This document shows, piece by piece, positions 1 through 9,706 of a stretch of 64,000 bases of DNA. Each line of letters opens with the position of its first letter. Within the stretch, counting starts at the first letter, position 1. The notes below the pieces were generated by a model. The model saw nothing but the letters and a program-made list of their open reading frames with translations. It did not search any database and was not told where the DNA came from. The DNA is from Paenibacillus oryzae (GTDB taxonomy: Bacteria > Bacillota > Bacilli > Paenibacillales > Paenibacillaceae), in contig NZ_LYPA01000029.1 in NCBI RefSeq assembly GCF_001675045.1, forward strand, positions 46,067-110,066, in the 5' to 3' direction. The position numbers were made by a program, and so were the translations under genes.

Positions 1-2
1 AA

Positions 3-1859
3 AAGGGATATGAATATTCCTTGTCGACCAACGGGGGCCAAAACTGGAGCAAATGGCAGCCTTACACCAACTTTATCTCCACAAAGCTTCCTTCCAGCGT
101 CATCGCGCTGCTTGATATGAAGATCAAGTATCGGGTGAACGGAGGCGAAGGCGGCGACCCTGTAGACCTGCAATTCCAGCAGCTGTCCGAGACGGAGCCG
201 GTCTATGCGCTGGCGACTGCAAACACGGTTAAACCAGTGAGCTCGACAACCGGCGTCAACATAGAAATCAAGGCGCCGCTTGGCATTCGCGTCAAAGCTG
301 CGGAGGATAATCCGCCTTCCGGTCTGGAGCAAATGGGCAGCTCGTTCAAGGTTCGGGAGAATGGGTATTACGCCTTTAATTTGACGGACTTGGCTAACCC
401 GAGCCGTACAGGCAAGCTTTATATTGCAATTGGCAATATAGACGATACGCCGCCAATCGGCAGCATTTATTATATGAGCACGACTCCAACAAACGGAAAT
501 GCGGTTGTTAAGCTGGAGTCCAACGAACCGGTTACGGTTTTGAACAACAGCGGACGCAATACGTACACCTTTACGGAAAACGGCAGCTTTACCTTCCAGT
601 TTGCAGATGAAGCCGGAAATATCGCCGAGCAAACCGCAACAGTTAGCCACATCGACAAAACGCCGCCTAATGTGCGCATTGTCAGAAGCTATCAATACGG
701 CATGGGAAGCGATCAGACCTTTGGCACCATTGAAAATAACCAAGGCGAGATCATTGCGGCTAACGGCGTTGTGCTTTCCGTTGAAAAGTCCGACCCGGCT
801 GGAAAAGACTTTAATGTCGTGGGCGGCTCCAGTACGTTGACGATTACAAAAAATGGAGCCTACTCCTTTGCCATCAGCGACACCTATGGGAATACAACCC
901 TGGTCAATGAATCAATAACACATTTAATTGCCAATGGTCCTGAGCCCGCGCACATTGAATACAGCTTTGTTGATGAAGACGGCAATGAGCTGTCCGAGGA
1001 CCAAATCGTGACGATTGACGGCAAGCGTTATGCCAAAGGCAAGCAGCGGCTGACTATTTCCGGACAAACGGAGTCTCATAATCCTGTCTTTCTGGGAACC
1101 AGGCCGTCACGCGACGATGCAGGTCAATATACCAACCGCATTAGTGATGCGGAAGGCCGCTATTCCTTTACCCGAGTGGTGGAAGGCAATGGCTCCGTAA
1201 CGATTGCGCTGGTCGACCTGATCGGCAATGTCGGAAAGGCCTCCGCTGTTGTGGAGGGGCTGGACAACACTGCGCCGGAGATTAGCTTGAAGAGCAGCTT
1301 TGCAGGCATCCTTCAGAACCAGGCCAATTTTGATGCCAAGGTTGATCTTGGCGGCTATACGGTTACTGACAACGTATCCGCACCGGAAAATATCAAGGTG
1401 ACGGTATCCGGACTTGATTTGTCCAAAACGGGACGTCAAAGCGTTACTTATACCGCCGTCGATCAGGTCGGCAATTCGGCGACTGCCGTACAGGATGTTT
1501 ATGTGCTGGCGGCTGACGGAATCCGGATTTTCGCCAACGACAGGCTGATCTCTTCTTCGCTCGGCGAAACCGCTATTTTTGATACGAACAAGCTTACGTT
1601 TAACATCAGCGGCTTTGACAAAATGAAGGTGGGCGGCGTTGACATGATCAACCAGCGCGGTACCTACGATGTGTTCTACCAGTCCGGGCTGTATCGGGAG
1701 GGTCAGATGAAGAGTATTGCAACCAAGCTGACCTATGCAGAGCTGACTTCCAAAAACTTTACCGTCGCTTTCCCGAAAGCCGGCTGGTACACCATCATCG
1801 TTCGAAATCAGGAGCGCGAGCGCGAATATGCAACATTTTTTGTCAGCTCGGTGAAATAG
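3..1859 (+). CDS. Ig-like repeat surface protein, 5'-truncated by window edge
   Basis: The reading frame is open to the first base, so the true start lies outside the window; an internal TTG at 21 has no convincing RBS. The visible ~618 residues are beta-rich and repetitive. Modules are introduced by DDTPP, DKTPP and DNTAP segments, a layout common in bacterial Ig-like repeats of secreted surface proteins. There is no SLH domain or membrane segment at the C-terminus, which ends in a charged, aromatic strand-like stretch. The stop lies 34 nt before the start of the next giant gene, with no terminator between, so both are probably co-transcribed. Function is unknown; a cell-surface or polymer-binding role is inferred from composition and neighbours only. 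Confidence 0.7.
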   Translation, partial: KGYEYSLSTNGGQNWSKWQPYTNFISTKLPSSVIALLDMKIKYRVNGGEGGDPVDLQFQQLSETEPVYALATANTVKPVSSTTGVNIEIKAPLGIRVKAAEDNPPSGLEQMGSSFKVRENGYYAFNLTDLANPSRTGKLYIAIGNIDDTPPIGSIYYMSTTPTNGNAVVKLESNEPVTVLNNSGRNTYTFTENGSFTFQFADEAGNIAEQTATVSHIDKTPPNVRIVRSYQYGMGSDQTFGTIENNQGEIIAANGVVLSVEKSDPAGKDFNVVGGSSTLTITKNGAYSFAISDTYGNTTLVNESITHLIANGPEPAHIEYSFVDEDGNELSEDQIVTIDGKRYAKGKQRLTISGQTESHNPVFLGTRPSRDDAGQYTNRISDAEGRYSFTRVVEGNGSVTIALVDLIGNVGKASAVVEGLDNTAPEISLKSSFAGILQNQANFDAKVDLGGYTVTDNVSAPENIKVTVSGLDLSKTGRQSVTYTAVDQVGNSATAVQDVYVLAADGIRIFANDRLISSSLGETAIFDTNKLTFNISGFDKMKVGGVDMINQRGTYDVFYQSGLYREGQMKSIATKLTYAELTSKNFTVAFPKAGWYTIIVRNQEREREYATFFVSSVK

Positions 1860-1893
1860 GTTTATGCAAGGCTTTAAAAACGGAGGTGCTCAT

Positions 1894-4800
1894 GTGAAGC
1901 TGGCAAAAAAGACATTCCTTTCACTTCTTATATTTATCGTATTTATAACGACGCACGGAGGCGCCATTACGTACGCCATCGAGCAGGCGACTGCGCCAAA
2001 CACAACGGAATTATCCAATGGCTTTATCAAAATTGCGGTCGATAATGCTACCGGACGGTTTGGCATCCGGACAGTAGACGGACAGCCCGTTCGCAAGAAC
2101 GATAATAACGTAAATATGCTATTTAGAGGTGACAATCCCGAAACGTCGTTTACGACGTTTCGGATTGACGGCACGGACTATATTTTCGGCAATCCCTACA
2201 AATTTGCAGTCAATTTTGTATCGGAGATTACTAAGCCGGTTATTGTCAACAATTCCAACGGCACAAAGCAGATTGAAACCGTCTGGTCGATAAAAGGGGT
2301 TCGGATCAAGCAGGTTTTGATGCTCTATTCCAATAACGCAGACCTGGTCAACGCAGGCAATGTCAATGTGCGTTACGAGGTTCAGAACAACAGCGGAGCT
2401 CAGGTTGAGCTAGGCTCGCGTATTTTGCTCGACACGATGGTGGGCGGAAATGACGGTCCTGAATTTCAAATCGGGACCGCCTACCGCGCTCCGCTGACGG
2501 CAGAGCGTAGGCTGGTGCATGATCCCGCTGCCATCGGCGTTCCGGAGGAGGACATTGCCTATTACAAGCTGCCCCCTTATTGGGTCATGAGGGATAAGCT
2601 GGATTTGACCAATGCATTGGCAACCAATGTGACGGCCTACGGCTTCAACAATTTTTCAGAGGGCTATACCAATATTGTCGATGAGATGATTGTTGGCCAC
2701 TGGAACGGCTTGGCTAATACGAAATGGGACTATACCGTAAATCGCAATCTTGATTTTACCCGCGATACCAATGACTATGGCTCGGCGGATTCGGCGGTGG
2801 CTTTCTATTGGAACCCGAAAACCCTTGCCAAAGGCGGATCAAAAACATTTGAGACGGTATACGGGCTGGGCGAGATTGTTGCGCCTGACAAAGTGTTTTC
2901 CATTCGTTTTCTGGACCCCGTCATGCAGCTTGGCACAACGGAGGACGGAAACGCTTATGCGGATGAAGGCATCTTCGATATCACAGCCGAAATTGAAAAT
3001 TTGCCATCCTTTAATATGGAGCACAGCAATATTACGTACAGAATGGAGCTGCAAAGCGGGCTCGATTTTGTGGCATTAGATAACACAGGCAAAATTATAC
3101 GCAACGATGACGGCACAGCTAAGACGGAAGCCGTTCGATATAAGGAGCAGGCTTTACCCAAGCCCGCTACGCTTGAAGAGGCGGCTCAGGGCATTATTCC
3201 TAAATACCAGCCGGGCGATACGATAACCGTCAACTTTAAGGTTAAGGCCAAGGGGCGTCCATGGCCGACAACAAAGCAATACATGCTGACCGCCAGCAGC
3301 CCCGAAACAAGAGCGAAGCTGAGTAAAGAGCAGCCGCAAGTGGAGCCGAAGAAAGAGTCAGAAGAAGGGGCGGAAGAAGAGGGAGAATTGCCTCCCGTGC
3401 ATGAAGGCATTCAGGCGGAATTTGCCTCTACTAAAACCAACTTTATATTGCTTCCAGCTATTGGGGAAGCCAAAGCAACCTACGTGTATGGACTTTCCCC
3501 CGGGGAAGCTTACCGGACCGACGAAAAATACATTACGCTGAATCTGTCTAACATTGAGGCGTATACAACGAGCGGTGCACAAGGAAATCCGAATTTTGAT
3601 CTTTATCTGGAGGAAACGGTCACAGGCAAGCGCTACAAGGTGCCGGTTGCCGATTCGGTTATCATTCAACCCACGGATGACGGTTCTACCGGCGATATGA
3701 TCATTACGTATCGCGGCGGCGACCTGGTGGATGCAAACGGCGATGTGCTGGAGACGGGCCTTGGGCCCGAGCTGCCGCTTGGCGAATACAAGGTAGAAAT
3801 AGATTACAAGAACGATACTCCGAGTAATGCCCGGGGTGGTGCCGGGAGCGAGGGCGATACCGAGGGTGAAACCGGAGGCGAAAACGAGGGCGAAGACGAG
3901 GAAGACGCGGAGCGTGACGCCATGTTTGATATCACGACCTCCCAGACCTTCCTGGTGACGGACAATGAGGACGCTCGTGTTCGCAACGCCAACCTGCTTG
4001 TTGTTTACAAGCAGACCGTGAACTTGACGCTGGTGCCTTTGTCGGCAGGCGAGGACGATCTGAAGGATATCAACGATGTTATGTACCATAAGCCGTTTGC
4101 GCCAGGCGGCTCGCTGGCAGCGGCAAAAACAGCGATGGTTCCTGCGCTTTCCAAGATGGCTATTGCCAGCCGTCTGGTCGATCCCGACCTGGAAGTGGAT
4201 TCGCTGTTTGTGAACTCGACTACAAATACAGAAATGCTGAAGGATTTCCCGCTTTACAATTATCGCGCCTTTTCCTCAGAGGAGGAGATGGAGGCATTTT
4301 TCGAGGATCGCGAGGATCGGGAAGCGCTTGTTACGATCGAAGGCATGATCAAGCAAATCGGCAAGGGTGAGGATTTGCAGGCTGTCGTGGATACCTCGAC
4401 AGAGCCCGCGATTATTAACGGAGCCGTTAATTATCAAGGCAAGGATCTTGTGTTCGTAAGGGGCGGACTTGAAATTTTTGGCTCCAAATACGATACGATT
4501 CCGCTTATGGATACCTTGTTCGTCAAAGGCGACGGTACGCTTAGCGTAGCGGGCAGCGGCTTTGTGTTCCATCGAGGCGAGTGGACGCTGGATTTCTACA
4601 ACGGCTTCCAGAAAAGCATGGAGCGTGCGGAAGAAGACGATGATGACGACGAGGAAGAGGAAGAGGAAGAAGAGGAAGGCGATGAAGACGAAAACGACAA
4701 TCCGGAGGATGATACGCTCAACGGCTCGCTTTCCTGGGCGCAGGGCAATATCGGATCCCGTCTGAATCCGATGCGTCAGGTGATGGTTGAGGATGTGTAC

Positions 4801-7800
4801 TTTAATCGTCACTCCTTGTTTGCGACATTGCCCCTGTCGCTTGGCGGCTTTACCTTCCAGTTTAATGATTTTATTCTGCGTGAAGGGGGCTTGTCCTTTG
4901 GCGGCAGCATTTCCTTCAAGGTTGTTGATGCAGAAATCAAGGACGTTATTTTCAATAATAAAGGCTTTGTTGGAGTAGAAGCCGACCTTAAATTCGAATT
5001 AAACAAAGAGATGGGGCTTCTTAAGCCTGATAGCAAAGCCGAGGGTGTAAACGGCGAGCTGAACATTGTCCATTATCAACAGGCGGTGCAAGGAAAAAAC
5101 AACTATTACGGCCTGAAGTTTGGCGCAGAGCTAAGCAATATGATGGAGGTCGAAGTTGAATTTGCCTTGAAAAAGGTAGATGACGGGCGGATTCTACCCG
5201 ATGTTATCGCCTTCGGAACGTCACTGCCCAAACCGGGAGTGCTCATTACCGGCGCAACCTATTTGACCAAAATTCGCGGAGCTATCCGGGAGCTGGCAGA
5301 TACGATCGCAGGCGGCTCCAAGGATGATCCATTCCCGCTGACGCTGGAGGCCGGAGTATCGCTCCGTTTCGGAATTGCGCCAGCATACCATTATGGCGAT
5401 ATCGACCTGACGCTGAAGCGGACGGGCATCAAAATTGTCGGCAAAATGGATTTTTCGACCAGTCCCAATGGCGATAACTTGATGCCGATGATTACCGAAG
5501 CGCTTCTGGAGGCGCAATGGGTCAAGCCTTGGTTTGTAAGACTTCAGGCCGAGGTTGATATTATGGGCTGGGATGTCATTATTGGCAAGGCCGGCATATT
5601 CGTAGGACAAAATCTGGAGAAAAACAGAATTGATTTTGAAGGCTTTGTCAGCTCCAAAATCCAGGTTCCGAGCGGAGTTCCGATAGTTGGCGGCATGCCG
5701 CTGTCCGGTGTCTACTTCGGTCTGAATAACGACAAGGTTTGGGGAAGCGTCAGCATTTTGTTTATTTCGCTGGGCGTAACCTATTATTGGGGCGGAGGAA
5801 TTGAATTTGGCACATCCGGAGAAGGGTTGCCGGAAGGTCTGATTCATATGGTTGTCGAAGACCCCGAAAAAGGCTCTCAGCTAGTTGTTATTGGACAAGG
5901 CATCGAAACGGTAGCAACCTCCTGGCTTACGCCGGAGAACGACAATCAAGAAATTGTATACCGTGAACTGGGCAACGGAGTAACGATGATTGACCAGGGC
6001 ACGCTTGATATCGGAATCGGCGGCATTACAACAAGCAACGGCGGCCGCGTCCACAATATTCCGGTAAACCGGATTAATGGCAGCGCGTTGATCGAGGTGT
6101 CGTATGACGGGCCTGACGCGCCGGAATTGTCCATCAAGGACAGCACGGGCAAGGCATATCCGATTGTTATAGACAACACGAATACCAACCCGCAGGCTAA
6201 TGCCTTTACCCAATGGATACCTGCGGCGGCAGCCAGCGATGGCGTAGACGCCTACAAGCTGTACATCATGGTGCCGGAGTCAAAAGTGAAATCAGGAACC
6301 GCGGCATGGAAGCTGACCTCGGAGACGCCGGTTGAGACTAAGCTGTTGTCGGTGCCGAGTCTGCCGGAGCTGACCAATGTTGAGTTGAGCAAGGATGCGG
6401 CAAACAGCAATCAATTTACCGCTTCCTGGAAGGTGAGCAATCCGAGCGAAGGCGATACTATTAATTTGTATTTGACCAAGGACTCCGTCGTTGAGCCGCC
6501 AGCCGCTTCCGACGACGTAGCAGCGCCTGGCGATCCGGGCGTACTCATTGCCGGAAATATTCCGGTTGCGGAAAATGGCGAGGGCAGCTATACCATCGAC
6601 GTAACCCAAGTATCTATGCTGGGAGATGTCGAGGATATTCGTGGCTTATTGCAGCAGGGCAATTATTATTTGCGGGCGGAGCTGAAGTCGGATGCTACCT
6701 ATGGCACAATGACCTCGACGCAGCGCTTTGAGATCATTGACCCGCTTGCTCCGGTCAAGGTGAGCAATGTCGAGGTGAAGGCAGCCGGCAACGGCATGTT
6801 CTCCCTGTCCTTCAAGCCTGCGGACAAAAAAGCAGGGCATGAAGGCTATGAGCACAGTTATTCCATTTTTGCCGAAACCATGCAGGGAGACAAGCTTGCT
6901 TCCTATGACAGCTTCGGCGAGCTGCTCTTTACCGAGGAGGAGCTGGCTCCTTATTGGAACGCTGCATCCGGACGCTATGAAGGGATTATGGTTGGAGGCT
7001 GGACTTCTGTTTCGGCGAGCGATGAAAGCGCCGGAGAGAAGCATGTAGGTCTGGAGCCAGGCTACAAATATAGCATTTCAGTAACGGCAGCCGTTAAACC
7101 GCCGATAGAAGCGGATAAAAACGAAAACTATCATTTTGCGGAATCTGTGGCGAGCTCGCTTACGCTATTGCCTGTTCCGTCCAATCCGAAGCTGCGCCTG
7201 GCTTCGTCCGGGTCATTCGGCTCCAAGCTGGAGCTGCTGACCAATCAGACTTCCCAAAGTATCTCGGTTGTATCCGATCAGCCTAATGTAGAGGTTGAGG
7301 CCTTTATTGGAGGGGAATCGCTGGGCGTTGCCAAGCTTGCCAATACTGCGGGCGGCAGCGCAGGAACATTAACCTTTGACCAGTTCAAGACAGACGGCAC
7401 TTATGCAGTCGAACTGATGGCTACTAACACGGTTACAAAGGACAGAAGAATTTCCCTGTTGTATCTGACAGTGGATACCCTTGCACCCGTATTGTATATC
7501 TCGCAGCCGGAGACAGGGGTGCGTACAAGCAATGGTTACATTCAGGTATCGGGGCAAACCAGCAATGACGCCAATCTGACGGTTGGAGGCACAGCTGTGC
7601 CAATTGACCGCAATGGAGACGGAACGTTCAGCGCTTCTATCCCCGTTGCTTCCAAGGAACCAACGGTTGATCTGGTGTTTGTGGCCCGCGATGATGCGGG
7701 GAACGAAAACCGGGCAGTTGTGACCATTACCAACGACAGCTTTGAAGCTCCTGTTGGACTTGTGCCGCGCTCCATAACCCTCGCGCCGGGTGAACAGCGC

Positions 7801-9609
7801 AAGGTGGAGGCTGTACTGCGTTATCCAAACGGCAAAGCGCCGGATGGCAAGCAGCAGTTCAAATCAGTTGTCGCCAGCGGCGACGAAATGGACAGGCTGA
7901 GCTACAGCGTTATTGCCGGCGAAACGATATCGCTGGCTAGCGACGGGACTATGCTTGGCATGGGCATTGGAGCTTCCCTCATTGAGGTGAAGTACAAAAT
8001 TTCGGACGAGATGTCGCTGACCGCTTATGTGCCTGTTCAGGTGCAAGAGGTTAAGCCAACCTCGCTGCAAAGCATAACTGCCTATACGGCAGCCGTTTCC
8101 AATCAATCCAACGTTACCCGAATCGCTGTAACCAGCGCCGGGGAAACAACGGGATATCAGCTTGTATACCGTTCCTTTGCAAGTGGCTCCGAGGCTGCTG
8201 TTCCAGCCTTTGGCGATGATTTGACCAACTGGAGCCTGATTCCGGCGGGCGGTGTAGTCAAGGCCGCAGCCGGGGATCGGATCGTTGTTGCCAAACGGAA
8301 TTCGATGGATAAAAAAGCGGTGTCCGCCTCCAAGGCCATGTCGGCCGTAGTATGGAGCGCAGGCGCAGGCGGCGGTGGCGGCGGCTTTGGCGGCGGAGGA
8401 TTTGCCGGCGGAGCTGCGGGCGGCGGCGAAGAGGAAGCAATTGACGCTGAGCCGTTTACTTTGATGGTAAATGGAGTGTCCAGCAGTGCCAAATGGATAG
8501 GCAGCATATTGACGGCGGATATTTCCGCCAAAAACGCTGATGGAATGAAGGACAATTTGCGTATTGTGTCCAAGGATGCAACTGCAACGGGCTATTCGCT
8601 TCGTATTGACAAAGAAACGGTTAGCCGTTTGGCAGCGGACGGAAATTCCATCGTATTTGATCTGGCGAAGGCTAAGCTGACCTTGACTCCGGAGCAATTG
8701 AGCAAGGTACAAGGCAATCTGGAGCTGACTATAGCGCCTAATCATGTGGAAGGCGTGAAGCAGGCAGAGAAGGTTGCGCAGTCGGCACAAGCTTCGCTGC
8801 TGGGCAAAGGCTCCGGCTTCTCCGTAGCTCTTAATACGGAAACAGACAGCATCAAGCATTTGCAGATTGCAATTCCCGATGGAGTCAGCATCAATGATTT
8901 GACGGCTATTGTCGAAATTGGGGAAAACGGGTTCTGGACGCCGCTTCCATGGAGTCTGGAAATGATTGGGGGCAAAGCCTATGCAAGCCTGACACCAGCC
9001 AATGGCGGCAGCTTGTATTTCATGAGCGGCGAGGCGTCGTTCCGGGATGTTCCAAACCAATATTGGGGCAAGGCGGGCATTGAAGAGGCTGCGGCAAAAC
9101 TTCTGGTGCTGGGCAAAGGCCAAGGCCGCTTTGATTACAACGGTCTCGTCAACCGCTCCGAATTCCCGACCATGCTGCTGCGGGCGGCTGGTCTGATGGG
9201 ACAGACAGCGGAGCAGTCGTATCCTGATGTGCCGGCGGATGCCTGGTATGCGCGCAGCGTGGCGATTGCATCAAGGCTTGGACTGGTGACAGGATTAGGC
9301 GATGGAAGATATGCGCCGCAAAAAACATTGTCCCGTCTGGAAGGCATGACCATGATTGGCCGTCTGGTGGAGCAATATGCGCCGGAGTCAGCGCTGACGG
9401 ACGAGGAAGTTTCCGAAATCATCAGCCGTTACAGCGATGGCGACGCTATTCCTGAATGGGGCAAAAAAGCGGTCGCTATGGCGATCAAGCATGGCATTAT
9501 TACAGGCGATGCGGGAGCTATTAATCCTTCCGGCTCCTTGACGAGAGCGCAAGCCGCCATTATCGCGGTGCGAGTCCAGAAGTGGCTGTCTCTTGGCAAT
9601 CAACGTTAA
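1894..9609 (+). CDS. Giant secreted SLH-domain surface protein
   Basis: The GTG start at 1894 is preferred over an in-frame ATG at 1864 because GGAGG lies 7 nt upstream and a signal peptide (VKLAKK, then a hydrophobic stretch) follows directly. The product is ~2571 residues. Visible parts, in order: signal peptide; a long beta-rich N-terminal region; an acidic Asp/Glu run around residues 910-935; beta-sandwich, FN3- or Ig-like segments around 1450-2000; a Gly-rich linker around 2158-2180; and three SLH modules from about residue 2382 to the end. SLH modules bind pyruvylated secondary cell-wall polymer, so the protein should sit on the cell surface. No catalytic motif was recognised. It lies in a run with other giant surface proteins and a secreted protease. 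Confidence 0.85.
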   Translation: MKLAKKTFLSLLIFIVFITTHGGAITYAIEQATAPNTTELSNGFIKIAVDNATGRFGIRTVDGQPVRKNDNNVNMLFRGDNPETSFTTFRIDGTDYIFGNPYKFAVNFVSEITKPVIVNNSNGTKQIETVWSIKGVRIKQVLMLYSNNADLVNAGNVNVRYEVQNNSGAQVELGSRILLDTMVGGNDGPEFQIGTAYRAPLTAERRLVHDPAAIGVPEEDIAYYKLPPYWVMRDKLDLTNALATNVTAYGFNNFSEGYTNIVDEMIVGHWNGLANTKWDYTVNRNLDFTRDTNDYGSADSAVAFYWNPKTLAKGGSKTFETVYGLGEIVAPDKVFSIRFLDPVMQLGTTEDGNAYADEGIFDITAEIENLPSFNMEHSNITYRMELQSGLDFVALDNTGKIIRNDDGTAKTEAVRYKEQALPKPATLEEAAQGIIPKYQPGDTITVNFKVKAKGRPWPTTKQYMLTASSPETRAKLSKEQPQVEPKKESEEGAEEEGELPPVHEGIQAEFASTKTNFILLPAIGEAKATYVYGLSPGEAYRTDEKYITLNLSNIEAYTTSGAQGNPNFDLYLEETVTGKRYKVPVADSVIIQPTDDGSTGDMIITYRGGDLVDANGDVLETGLGPELPLGEYKVEIDYKNDTPSNARGGAGSEGDTEGETGGENEGEDEEDAERDAMFDITTSQTFLVTDNEDARVRNANLLVVYKQTVNLTLVPLSAGEDDLKDINDVMYHKPFAPGGSLAAAKTAMVPALSKMAIASRLVDPDLEVDSLFVNSTTNTEMLKDFPLYNYRAFSSEEEMEAFFEDREDREALVTIEGMIKQIGKGEDLQAVVDTSTEPAIINGAVNYQGKDLVFVRGGLEIFGSKYDTIPLMDTLFVKGDGTLSVAGSGFVFHRGEWTLDFYNGFQKSMERAEEDDDDDEEEEEEEEEGDEDENDNPEDDTLNGSLSWAQGNIGSRLNPMRQVMVEDVYFNRHSLFATLPLSLGGFTFQFNDFILREGGLSFGGSISFKVVDAEIKDVIFNNKGFVGVEADLKFELNKEMGLLKPDSKAEGVNGELNIVHYQQAVQGKNNYYGLKFGAELSNMMEVEVEFALKKVDDGRILPDVIAFGTSLPKPGVLITGATYLTKIRGAIRELADTIAGGSKDDPFPLTLEAGVSLRFGIAPAYHYGDIDLTLKRTGIKIVGKMDFSTSPNGDNLMPMITEALLEAQWVKPWFVRLQAEVDIMGWDVIIGKAGIFVGQNLEKNRIDFEGFVSSKIQVPSGVPIVGGMPLSGVYFGLNNDKVWGSVSILFISLGVTYYWGGGIEFGTSGEGLPEGLIHMVVEDPEKGSQLVVIGQGIETVATSWLTPENDNQEIVYRELGNGVTMIDQGTLDIGIGGITTSNGGRVHNIPVNRINGSALIEVSYDGPDAPELSIKDSTGKAYPIVIDNTNTNPQANAFTQWIPAAAASDGVDAYKLYIMVPESKVKSGTAAWKLTSETPVETKLLSVPSLPELTNVELSKDAANSNQFTASWKVSNPSEGDTINLYLTKDSVVEPPAASDDVAAPGDPGVLIAGNIPVAENGEGSYTIDVTQVSMLGDVEDIRGLLQQGNYYLRAELKSDATYGTMTSTQRFEIIDPLAPVKVSNVEVKAAGNGMFSLSFKPADKKAGHEGYEHSYSIFAETMQGDKLASYDSFGELLFTEEELAPYWNAASGRYEGIMVGGWTSVSASDESAGEKHVGLEPGYKYSISVTAAVKPPIEADKNENYHFAESVASSLTLLPVPSNPKLRLASSGSFGSKLELLTNQTSQSISVVSDQPNVEVEAFIGGESLGVAKLANTAGGSAGTLTFDQFKTDGTYAVELMATNTVTKDRRISLLYLTVDTLAPVLYISQPETGVRTSNGYIQVSGQTSNDANLTVGGTAVPIDRNGDGTFSASIPVASKEPTVDLVFVARDDAGNENRAVVTITNDSFEAPVGLVPRSITLAPGEQRKVEAVLRYPNGKAPDGKQQFKSVVASGDEMDRLSYSVIAGETISLASDGTMLGMGIGASLIEVKYKISDEMSLTAYVPVQVQEVKPTSLQSITAYTAAVSNQSNVTRIAVTSAGETTGYQLVYRSFASGSEAAVPAFGDDLTNWSLIPAGGVVKAAAGDRIVVAKRNSMDKKAVSASKAMSAVVWSAGAGGGGGGFGGGGFAGGAAGGGEEEAIDAEPFTLMVNGVSSSAKWIGSILTADISAKNADGMKDNLRIVSKDATATGYSLRIDKETVSRLAADGNSIVFDLAKAKLTLTPEQLSKVQGNLELTIAPNHVEGVKQAEKVAQSAQASLLGKGSGFSVALNTETDSIKHLQIAIPDGVSINDLTAIVEIGENGFWTPLPWSLEMIGGKAYASLTPANGGSLYFMSGEASFRDVPNQYWGKAGIEEAAAKLLVLGKGQGRFDYNGLVNRSEFPTMLLRAAGLMGQTAEQSYPDVPADAWYARSVAIASRLGLVTGLGDGRYAPQKTLSRLEGMTMIGRLVEQYAPESALTDEEVSEIISRYSDGDAIPEWGKKAVAMAIKHGIITGDAGAINPSGSLTRAQAAIIAVRVQKWLSLGNQR

Positions 9610-9630
9610 TTATTATGCAGCACAGGCAGA

Positions 9631-9653
9631 GGCAGGCCGTTCTACGGCCTGCC
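9631..9653 (+). other. Perfect 9-bp hairpin between two giant surface genes
   Basis: GGCAGGCCG and CGGCCTGCC flank a 5-nt loop in the 97-nt gap. No T-run follows, so this is not a standard intrinsic terminator. It could be an mRNA stabiliser or processing site, or a partial terminator that lowers expression of the next gene. Confidence 0.5.
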
Positions 9654-9706
9654 AAAGCCGTTCAATAAACGGGAATACTTGTATCCTTACTTGAGGCGGT
9701 GTACAG

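Noticed and set aside
7864..9123. A 419-codon minus-strand open frame opposite the SLH protein
   Set aside because: It is a by-product of the codon usage of the giant gene, with no RBS and an implausible composition.
9631..9653. Terminator between the two giant surface genes
   Set aside because: The hairpin is perfect but no T-run follows, so it was recorded only as a hairpin.
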